NCBI RefSeq assembly: GCF_018614955.1
Contig: NZ_JAGGNV010000035.1
Coordinates: 1-64,000, forward strand
Reading direction: 5' to 3'
Length of the DNA: 64,000 bases
From: Variovorax paradoxus
GTDB taxonomy: Bacteria > Pseudomonadota > Gammaproteobacteria > Burkholderiales > Burkholderiaceae_C
The notes beneath the pieces were generated by a model. The model searched no databases and was not told where the DNA came from. It saw only the letters and a list, made by a program, of their open reading frames with translations. Below are positions 16,791 to 23,469 of the stretch, in pieces (the stretch's first letter is position 1; each line of letters begins with the position of its first letter). The position numbers and the translations under genes were made by a program.

Positions 16791-16856
16791 ATGAGCACCG
16801 CCCGGCCGCCCGAAGGGGCTCGCACCGCAGTGCGCAGCACGGAGGTTTCCGAATGA
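16791..16856 (+). other. Leader ORF made of a repeat module, 21 codons
   Basis: The ORF begins with ATGAGCACCG, the same ten bases that begin the next gene at 16853. It then passes through a GC-rich repeat (16801-16850) and stops in a TGA overlapping the true ATG. It starts one base after the ict stop. The repeat supplies GGAGGT six bases before 16853. The peptide ends R-T-A-V-R-S-T-E-V-S-E, much like the leader at 16-78. Confidence 0.5.
16801..16850 (+). repeat. GC-rich repeat with built-in ribosome-binding site
   Basis: Lies between the two copies of the MmgE/PrpD gene start. It shares GTGCGCAGCACG (16830-16841) exactly with 61120-61131, and CCGCAG-GCGCAGC-CGGAGGT with the minus strand of about 26-47. 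The left part, CCCGGCCGCCCGAAGGGG, resembles the block in the repeats at 1131 and 2639. Confidence 0.55.
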
Positions 16857-18208
16857 GCACCGAATCCCTCGCGCGTTTTGCCGCCGAACTGCGCTTCACC
16901 GACATTCCGGCACCCGTGATCCGCCGCACCGAGGACCTGCTGGTCGACTGGTTCGGCTCCGCGATCGCGGGGCATGGTGCGCGCCCGGTCGAGACCATCG
17001 CCGCCTTCGCGCGCGAGATGGGCCCCGCGGACGGCCGCAGCGAAGTGCTGGTGGGCCGCACGCGCAGCAGCCCGTACTTCGCCGCACTGGTCAATGCTGC
17101 GGCCTCGCACGTGGCCGAGCAGGACGACGTGCACAACGGCTCGGTGTTCCATCCGGCGACGGTGGTCTTTCCGGTCGCGCTGGCCTGGGCGCAGGCGCTG
17201 GGTGCCAGCGGCGAGCGGCTGCTGGCGGCCGCGGTCGCGGGCTACGAGGTCGGCATCCGCGTGGGCGAATTCCTCGGGCGTTCGCACTACAAGATCTTTC
17301 ACACCACCGGCACCGCCGGCACGCTCGCGGCGGCGGCCACGGCCGGCCATCTGCTCGGACTCGACGCCGCGCGCATGCAGCATGCCTTCGGCTCGGCCGG
17401 CACGCAGTCGGCCGGGCTCTGGGAGTTCCTGCGCACGGCCGCCGATTCGAAGCAGCTGCACACCGCGCATGCGGCCGCAGCCGGGCTGATGGCGGCGACG
17501 CTGGCGCGCGACGGCTTCACCGGCGCGCAGCAGATCCTCGAAGGCCCGCAGGGCATGGCGGCGGGAATGTCGCAGGATGCGGATCCAGCGCGGCTGGTCG
17601 ACGGGCTGGGCACGCGCTGGGCGCTGGCCGAGACCTCGTTCAAGTACCACGCCTCCTGCCGGCATACGCATCCGGCGGCCGATGCGCTGCTGGAAGTCAT
17701 GCGTGCGAACGATCTGCGCGCCGCCGACCTGGCGCGCGTCACGACGCATGTACACCAGGGCGCGATCGACGTGCTGGGACCGGTGGTCGATCCGGCCACG
17801 GTGCACCAGTCGAAGTTCTCGATGGGCACCGTGCTCGCGCTGGTGGCGCGCTTCGGGCAGGCCGGGCTGGCCGAGTTCGATGCGCATTTCCGCGATGCCG
17901 AAACCGTGGCGCTGCGCGATCGCGTGCAGATGGCGCTCGACCCCGAGGTGGACGGCGCCTACCCGAAGCGCTGGATCGGCAAGGTCACGGTGCACACGAC
18001 CGATGGCCGGGTGCTGCAGGGCCGCGTCGACGAACCCAAGGGCGATCCCGGCAACACGCTCTCCCGCGAGGAGATCACGGCCAAGGCGCTGCGGCTCGCG
18101 GCCCATAGCGGCGGCGCGAGCGAAGCGGAGATGCACGGTGCCATCGAGCGGCTCTGGAACGTGGCGCGCGCGCCCTCGGTCGGCATGCTGCTGGGAGCGT
18201 CTTCGTGA
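16853..18208 (+). CDS. MmgE/PrpD family protein
   Basis: 451 residues, the usual length of this family (2-methylcitrate dehydratase, iminodisuccinate epimerase, cis-aconitate decarboxylase). Family blocks seen are L-V-D-W-F-G-S-A near 31-38, V-A-E-Q-D-D-V-H-N-G-S near 88-98, and K-Y-H-A-S-C-R-H-T-H-P near 263-273. cis-Aconitate decarboxylase, which makes itaconate, belongs to this family, and a homologue sits in the P. aeruginosa itaconate locus; its role there is unsettled. GGAGGT lies six bases upstream, supplied by the repeat. The stop overlaps the next start as GTGA. Confidence 0.88.
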   Translation: MSTESLARFAAELRFTDIPAPVIRRTEDLLVDWFGSAIAGHGARPVETIAAFAREMGPADGRSEVLVGRTRSSPYFAALVNAAASHVAEQDDVHNGSVFHPATVVFPVALAWAQALGASGERLLAAAVAGYEVGIRVGEFLGRSHYKIFHTTGTAGTLAAAATAGHLLGLDAARMQHAFGSAGTQSAGLWEFLRTAADSKQLHTAHAAAAGLMAATLARDGFTGAQQILEGPQGMAAGMSQDADPARLVDGLGTRWALAETSFKYHASCRHTHPAADALLEVMRANDLRAADLARVTTHVHQGAIDVLGPVVDPATVHQSKFSMGTVLALVARFGQAGLAEFDAHFRDAETVALRDRVQMALDPEVDGAYPKRWIGKVTVHTTDGRVLQGRVDEPKGDPGNTLSREEITAKALRLAAHSGGASEAEMHGAIERLWNVARAPSVGMLLGASS

Positions 18209-19065
18209 ACGCTGCAACCCCGCTCGCATTGGCACGCACCTTCCTCTTCGTGCCGGCCGACCGGCCCGAGCGCCATGCGCGTGCGCTGGCCTCGGGCGCC
18301 GGGGCCGTGATCGTCGATCTCGAAGACGCGGTGGCGCCCGAGCACAAGGCGGCGGCGCGCGAGCGGCTCGCCGGCAGCCATGCGGCGCTGTCCGCGGCCG
18401 AGCGCGGCCGCCTGCTGGTGCGCGTCAATCCCTGCGGCACGGCGTGGCACGACGAAGACTGCGCGCTCGTGGCGCAGCTGTCCCGGCAGGGACTCGCCGG
18501 CGTGGTGCTGCCGAAGGCCGAGCGTGCCGAAGAGCTCGCCGCGCTGGCCGCGGCCGTCGGGCCGCAAGGCGTGCTCGTTCCCTTGATCGAATCGGCCGCC
18601 GGGCTCGCCGCGCTCGATGCGCTCGCGAACGCAGCGCAGGTGCTTCGGCTCGCCTTCGGCCATCTGGACTTCCAGGCCGATCTCGGTCTGGCCTGCGAGG
18701 CCGACGAGGCCGAACTGGTGCCGGTGCGCCTTGCGCTGGTGCTGGCCTCGCGCCGCGCCGGGCTCGCGGCGCCGATCGATGGCGTGTCGCCCGACTGGCG
18801 CGATCGGGAGCGGCTGCAGCTCGATGCGGCGCGCGCGCGGCGCGGCGGCTTCGGCGCCAAGCTCTGCATCCATCCCGAGCAGGTGGGGCCGGTGCATGCG
18901 GCCCTCGGCCCGAGCGCCGAGCAACTGGCCTGGGCGCAGCGCGTGAACGACGCCATGCACGCCGCCGGCGGCGGCGTGATCAGCCTCGACGGCCGCATGG
19001 TCGACGCGCCCGTGCTGCGGCTCGCGCAGCGGCTGCTCGCGCTGGAAGCGCAGGGCGCGGCCTGA
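18205..19065 (+). CDS. ccl: (S)-citramalyl-CoA lyase-like protein, HpcH/HpaI (CitE) family
   Basis: 286 residues, GTG start overlapping the MmgE/PrpD stop. A TIM-barrel CitE-type lyase: F-V-P-A-D-R-P-E-R (15-23), I-V-D-L-E-D-A-V (36-43), R73 in R-V-N, and Mg ligands E129 (L-I-E-S-A-A-G) and D155 (F-G-H-L-D). The expected reaction splits citramalyl-CoA into acetyl-CoA and pyruvate, the last itaconate step. A malyl-CoA or citryl-type lyase cannot be excluded from sequence alone. Confidence 0.83.
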   Translation: MNAATPLALARTFLFVPADRPERHARALASGAGAVIVDLEDAVAPEHKAAARERLAGSHAALSAAERGRLLVRVNPCGTAWHDEDCALVAQLSRQGLAGVVLPKAERAEELAALAAAVGPQGVLVPLIESAAGLAALDALANAAQVLRLAFGHLDFQADLGLACEADEAELVPVRLALVLASRRAGLAAPIDGVSPDWRDRERLQLDAARARRGGFGAKLCIHPEQVGPVHAALGPSAEQLAWAQRVNDAMHAAGGGVISLDGRMVDAPVLRLAQRLLALEAQGAA

Positions 19066-19101
19066 ATCCGGTTTTGGGATAGACATCAAGGAGACGACGA
19101 C

Positions 19102-20094
19102 ATGGAATTGAAATCGAGAGTTCTGCTTTGCGCATCGCTGGCCGCGGGCCTGCTCGGAATGCAATCGCCCGCTGCGGCCCAGGCCGCTTGGCCCGACAAG
19201 CCCATCACGATGGTGGTGCCCTACTCGGCCGGCGGTCCGACCGACGTGGTGGCCCGCATGCTGGCGATTCCGATGGGCAAGTCGCTGGGGCAGACGGTGG
19301 TGGTCGAGAACACAGTCGGCGCCGGCGGCACCATCGCGCCCGCGCGGGTCGCGAAGGCGAAGCCCGACGGCTACACCATCCTGATCCATCACATGGGCAT
19401 GGCCACCGCGCCGGCGCTCTACAAGAAGCTGCCCTACGACCCGCTCAAGGACTTCGAGTACATCGGCCAGGTGATGGACGTGCCGATGACGCTGCTGTCG
19501 CGCAAGGACTTCCCGGCCAACAACTTCAAGGAATTGCTCGCCTACGTGAAGGCGAACAAGGACAAGGTCTCGCTCGCCAACGCCGGCATCGGCGCGGTCT
19601 CGCAGCTGTGCGGCCTCTTGTTCGCGAGCCAGATCGGCGTCGACCTGACGACCGTGCCCTACAAGGGCGCCGGCCCGGCGCTCAACGACCTCATGGGCGG
19701 CCAGGTCGACCTGCTGTGCGACCAGACCACGCAGACGGCGCCGGTGATCAAGGACGGCAACCGCGTCAAGGTGTTCGGCGTGACCACGCCCAAGCGCCTG
19801 GCCAGCATGCCCGACATCCCGACGCTCGACGAGCAGGGACTCAAGGGCTTCGACGTGCGCGTGTGGCACGGCGTCTACGCGCCCAAGGGCACCCCGGCCG
19901 CCGTGACGGCGAAGCTCAACGTCGCCCTGCGCGCGGCCTTGCAGGACGATGTGGTCAAGCAGCGCCTGGCCGACCTGAGCTCGGAGATCGTGCCAATGGA
20001 CAAGGTCACGCCCGAGGCGCTGCGCAGCCACCTCGCGGCCGAGACCGCCAAGTGGGGCAAGGTGATCCGCGCCGCCGGCATTCAAGGGGAATGA
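19102..20094 (+). CDS. Bug/TctC-type periplasmic substrate-binding protein
   Basis: 330 residues. Signal peptide 1-27 (ending A-A-A-Q-A), then W-P-D-K-P-I-T-M-V-V-P and the family blocks V-P-Y-K-G-A-G and D-L-L-C-D-Q-T-T. GGAG lies about 10 bases before the ATG. It closes the itaconate operon, 36 bases after the lyase, and is the second such protein in it. No membrane components are near, so it may share a distant TctAB or serve as a sensor. Confidence 0.92.
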   Translation: MELKSRVLLCASLAAGLLGMQSPAAAQAAWPDKPITMVVPYSAGGPTDVVARMLAIPMGKSLGQTVVVENTVGAGGTIAPARVAKAKPDGYTILIHHMGMATAPALYKKLPYDPLKDFEYIGQVMDVPMTLLSRKDFPANNFKELLAYVKANKDKVSLANAGIGAVSQLCGLLFASQIGVDLTTVPYKGAGPALNDLMGGQVDLLCDQTTQTAPVIKDGNRVKVFGVTTPKRLASMPDIPTLDEQGLKGFDVRVWHGVYAPKGTPAAVTAKLNVALRAALQDDVVKQRLADLSSEIVPMDKVTPEALRSHLAAETAKWGKVIRAAGIQGE

Positions 20095-20106
20095 GAACCT
20101 TAGACC

Positions 20107-20934
20107 TCAATCGCCGAACTCGACGAACACGGGCTGGTGGTCGGATGCGCGCGTGGCCAGGTCGACCTCGATGCGGCGCACGCGCGACGCGAGGCCGTCG
20201 CTGACGAACACGAAGTCGTAGGTCACCGGATCGGGGCCGTACTTGCGGTCGAACAGCCGGAAGGTGGGCGCATGGGGGGCATCGCCATGCACCAGCGGCC
20301 AGGCGTCCTGCAGGCGCTCGCGCAGGGTCGCGTGCGCCGGATCGGATGCAGCCATGTTGAAGTCGCCGCAGAGGACGACTTCCTTCGTATGCAGCTTGGG
20401 CTGGAAGGGGCCCTCGTAGTCGGCCTTCGGCGCCGCCGCCGCCTGTTCGCAGGCCTCGGCGTGCAGGGCGACCAGCGCCTTGGCCTGCGCCGTGCGCTGC
20501 GTCGCCGAGTAGTACTCGAGATGCGTGGTCATCACGCGCAGGGGCCCCAGTTCGGGGCTGGTCAGCGTGAGCACCGTGCACATGCGCGGCATGCTGGTCA
20601 CGTCCGGATCGGCCGGCCAGGGCAGCGGGTGGTGCTGGACACGGGACACCGGCAGGCGGGTTGCAAGCACGTTGCCGAAACGCTGGCGCCGGCCCTCGCG
20701 GTCGAACTCCTCCACCGCGGCGCCGAAGAAGAGATGGAAGCCCGGCAGCAGCGCGCGCAGCTCGGCCGGCTGGTCGCCGGGGCCGCCAGGCATGGCGTCA
20801 TAGCCCGATGCGATCTCCTGCAGGCACAGGATGTCGAAGTCGGCCAGGCCGCGCGCGCCCTCGACGATGCGGCGGGTGCTCACGATGCCGTCGAGGCCGC
20901 AGCACCATTGGGTGTTCCAGGTCACGAGTTTCAT
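20107..20934 (-). CDS. Endonuclease/exonuclease/phosphatase family protein
   Basis: 275 residues of the EEP fold. Metal and catalytic residues are visible as T-W-N-T-Q-W (5-10), C-L-Q-E-I (37-41), T-H-L-E, C-G-D-F-N-M and a C-terminal S-D-H-Q-P-V. It has no signal peptide. The substrate may be DNA, a nucleotide or a phospholipid and cannot be read. The stop is 12 bases from the convergent binding-protein stop; it diverges from phaB. Confidence 0.85.
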   Translation of the reverse strand: MKLVTWNTQWCCGLDGIVSTRRIVEGARGLADFDILCLQEIASGYDAMPGGPGDQPAELRALLPGFHLFFGAAVEEFDREGRRQRFGNVLATRLPVSRVQHHPLPWPADPDVTSMPRMCTVLTLTSPELGPLRVMTTHLEYYSATQRTAQAKALVALHAEACEQAAAAPKADYEGPFQPKLHTKEVVLCGDFNMAASDPAHATLRERLQDAWPLVHGDAPHAPTFRLFDRKYGPDPVTYDFVFVSDGLASRVRRIEVDLATRASDHQPVFVEFGD

Positions 20935-21044
20935 GGGATGCCTTCCTTCTGCTCGAACGCGGTATATGGATGGCCTGTGACACCCCGTTGCATTGAGGGG
21001 TCAGTGTTTTCCTGAGCCGGTGGCCGCGTGAAACTTCGCTACAG

Positions 21045-21061
21045 TGAACAGCGCCTGTTCA
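21045..21061. promoter_or_regulatory. Palindrome TGAACA-N5-TGTTCA upstream of phaB
   Basis: A perfect 6-base inverted repeat 24 bases before the phaB start. It could be a repressor operator or a hairpin at the mRNA 5' end. It does not match the TTGCA-type PhaR sites known from Cupriavidus. Function inferred. Confidence 0.4.
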
Positions 21062-21084
21062 GGCTCGTCAACACAAGGATCATC

Positions 21085-21822
21085 ATGAGCAAAAGAGTCG
21101 CATACGTCACCGGGGGCATGGGAGGCATCGGAACAGCCATTTGCCAGCGCCTGCACAAGGATGGTTTCACGGTCATCGCCGGCTGCGGCCCCACGCGGGA
21201 CCACGCCAAGTGGCTGGCCGAGCAGAAAGCCGAGGGCTACGAGTTCCACGCCTCGGTCGGCAACGTCGGCGACTGGCAGTCGACGGTCGAGGCCTTCACC
21301 AAGGCCAAAGCCGAACACGGCAGCATCGACGTGCTGGTCAACAACGCCGGCATCACGCGGGACCGCATGTTCCTCAAGATGACGCCCGAGGACTGGAGCG
21401 CGGTGATCGAGACCAACCTCAACAGCATGTTCAACGTCACCAAGCAGGTGGTCGCGGACATGGTCGAAAAAGGCTGGGGCCGCATCATCAACATCAGCTC
21501 GGTCAACGGCGCCAAGGGCCAGGCCGGCCAGACCAACTACTCGGCGGCCAAGGCCGGCATGCACGGCTTCACGATGGCGCTGGCGCAGGAGCTGGCGGCC
21601 AAGGGCGTGACGGTGAACACCGTGAGCCCGGGCTACATCGGCACCGACATGGTCAAGGCGATCCGCCAGGAAGTGCTCGACAAGATCGTGGGTACGATTC
21701 CCGTCAAGCGGCTCGGCGAGCCCAGCGAGATCGCTTCCATCATCGCGTGGCTCGCGACCGACGAAGGCGGCTACTCGACGGGAGCCGACTTCTCGGTGAA
21801 CGGCGGCCTGCACATGCACTGA
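21085..21822 (+). CDS. phaB: Acetoacetyl-CoA reductase (NADPH)
   Basis: 245 residues, very close along its length to the Cupriavidus PhaB pattern (R-V-A-Y-V-T-G-G-M-G-G-I-G at the N-terminus, G-G-L-H-M at the end). Catalytic residues S139, Y152 and K156 are present. It reduces acetoacetyl-CoA to (R)-3-hydroxybutyryl-CoA for PhaC. AAGGA lies 6 bases before the ATG. It is a single-gene unit with its own terminator, apart from phaC-phaA. Confidence 0.96.
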   Translation: MSKRVAYVTGGMGGIGTAICQRLHKDGFTVIAGCGPTRDHAKWLAEQKAEGYEFHASVGNVGDWQSTVEAFTKAKAEHGSIDVLVNNAGITRDRMFLKMTPEDWSAVIETNLNSMFNVTKQVVADMVEKGWGRIINISSVNGAKGQAGQTNYSAAKAGMHGFTMALAQELAAKGVTVNTVSPGYIGTDMVKAIRQEVLDKIVGTIPVKRLGEPSEIASIIAWLATDEGGYSTGADFSVNGGLHMH

Positions 21823-21845
21823 GACGCCGCGTTTCAGCTTGCATC

Positions 21846-21870
21846 AAAGACCCGCCCCGGCGGGTCTTTT
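21846..21870 (+). terminator. Rho-independent terminator after phaB
   Basis: GACCCGCC-CCG-GCGGGTC followed by TTTT, 24 bases after the phaB stop. It separates phaB from the molybdenum hydroxylase operon. Confidence 0.85.
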
Positions 21871-21940
21871 GCTTTCCGGCGATCAAGGCTTGCGTTCGCG
21901 TCCTACTCCGCCGATGCTCACGGCACGACAAGGTCAGCCC

Positions 21941-22477
21941 ATGGATGCCAGTCTCACGTCACTGACGCCGGAGCGCACCGCCTGCGAGGTGCACACGGTC
22001 CGCTTCCACTTGAACGGCGTCGCGCGCACGGTGCGGCTCGAGGCCTGGACCACCCTGCTGGACTTGCTGCGCGAGCACTGCGGCCTGACCGGCGCCAAGA
22101 AGGGTTGCGACCACGGCCAGTGCGGCGCCTGCACGGTGCTGGTCGACGGGCGGCGGATCAACGCCTGTCTCGCGCTTGCGGTGATGCAGGAGGGCGCGAC
22201 GATACAGACCATCGAAGGGCTGGCGCACGGCGACCTTCTGCATCCGCTGCAGCAGGCCTTCGTCGATCACGACGCCTTTCAGTGCGGCTACTGCACGCCG
22301 GGTCAGATCTGCTCGGCGGTCGGCCTGCTGCGCGAGGGCCATGCGCAGAACGAAGACGACGTGCGCGAACAGATGAGCGGCAATCTCTGCCGTTGCGGCG
22401 CCTATCCGAACATCGTCAGGGCGGTGGTCGAAGTGCTGGGGCATCAGCAGACCGGTGCGTGGAAGGCCGTGCGATGA
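21941..22477 (+). CDS. Molybdenum hydroxylase, 2x[2Fe-2S] subunit
   Basis: 178 residues. Plant-type cluster C56, C61, C64, C76 (C-D-H-G-Q-C-G-A-C) and the second cluster C115, C118, C150, C152 (C-G-Y-C-T-P-G-Q, C-R-C-G-A-Y). It passes electrons from molybdopterin to FAD. There is no Tat signal, unlike E. coli PaoA, so a cytoplasmic enzyme is likely. AAGG lies near the ATG at 21941; an ATG 27 bases upstream is possible. The stop overlaps the next start as ATGA. Confidence 0.92.
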   Translation: MDASLTSLTPERTACEVHTVRFHLNGVARTVRLEAWTTLLDLLREHCGLTGAKKGCDHGQCGACTVLVDGRRINACLALAVMQEGATIQTIEGLAHGDLLHPLQQAFVDHDAFQCGYCTPGQICSAVGLLREGHAQNEDDVREQMSGNLCRCGAYPNIVRAVVEVLGHQQTGAWKAVR

Positions 22478-23469
22478 ATCCATTCGAATACCACCGCGCC
22501 ACCGATGCGGGCGATGCGCTGCGCTCCATTGGCGGCGTGGACGGCGCGCGCTTCATCGCCGGCGGCACCAACCTGCTCGACCTCATGAAGGAAGGCGTCG
22601 CCCGGCCTGCGCGGCTGGTCGACATCACGCACCTGCCGCTGCGCGAGGTGCGCGTCACCGAAAGCGGCGGCCTGCACGTCGGCGCGCTGGTGCGCAATGC
22701 CGACCTGGCCTGGCATCCGGAGGTGCAGCGTCGCTATCCCCTGCTGGCGGAGGCGCTGCTGGCCGGGGCTTCGCCGCAACTGCGCAACATGGCGACCGTC
22801 GGCGGCAACCTGCTGCAGCGCACGCGCTGCTACTACTTCTACGACATCGCCACGCCATGCAACAAGCGCGCGCCGGGCAGCGGCTGCCCGGCGATCGAAG
22901 GGCTGAATCGCATCCACGCGATCCTCGGCACGAGCGAGCAGTGCGTTGCCGTGCATCCTTCGGACATGTGCGTCGCGCTGGCGGCGCTCGAGGCGGTGGT
23001 TCACGTGCAGGGTCCGCAGGGCGAACGATCCATTGCCATGGCCGACTTCCATCGGTTGCCGGGCGATGCGCCGGAGCGCGACACCACGCTGGCTGCGGAC
23101 GAACTGGTCACCGCGGTCGAACTGCCGGCCGATCCCTTCGCTCGCCATTCCTGCTATCTCAAGCTGCGCGACCGGCGTTCCTACGCCTTCGCGCTGGTGT
23201 CCGCGGCCTGCGCGCTCGACATCGCGCAGGGGCGCATACGGTCAGCGCGCATCGCGCTCGGCGGCGTGGCCCACAAGCCCTGGCGCCGGCCCGAGGCCGA
23301 CGCGCTGTTGGCCGGCCAGGTGCCGGCTGTCGCTGCATTCGAGGCGGCGGCCGCCGTTCTGGTGGAGGGTGCGCGAGCGCTGGAGCACAACGGCTTCAAG
23401 ATCGAACTGGCGCGCCGGACCGTCGTGCGTGCGCTGATGCAGGCGGCCGGCATGGAGGCAGCTGCGTGA
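22474..23469 (+). CDS. Molybdenum hydroxylase, FAD subunit with [4Fe-4S] site
   Basis: 331 residues. The FAD-binding signature F-I-A-G-G-T-N-L-L-D-L (27-37) and T-V-G-G-N-L-L-Q-R (108-116) are present. An inserted segment carries C119, C129, C138 and C157, matching the four cysteines that hold the extra [4Fe-4S] cluster in PaoB/YagS-type subunits. Both neighbours overlap it by 4 bases, so the three subunits are made together. Confidence 0.9.
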   Translation: MNPFEYHRATDAGDALRSIGGVDGARFIAGGTNLLDLMKEGVARPARLVDITHLPLREVRVTESGGLHVGALVRNADLAWHPEVQRRYPLLAEALLAGASPQLRNMATVGGNLLQRTRCYYFYDIATPCNKRAPGSGCPAIEGLNRIHAILGTSEQCVAVHPSDMCVALAALEAVVHVQGPQGERSIAMADFHRLPGDAPERDTTLAADELVTAVELPADPFARHSCYLKLRDRRSYAFALVSAACALDIAQGRIRSARIALGGVAHKPWRRPEADALLAGQVPAVAAFEAAAAVLVEGARALEHNGFKIELARRTVVRALMQAAGMEAAA

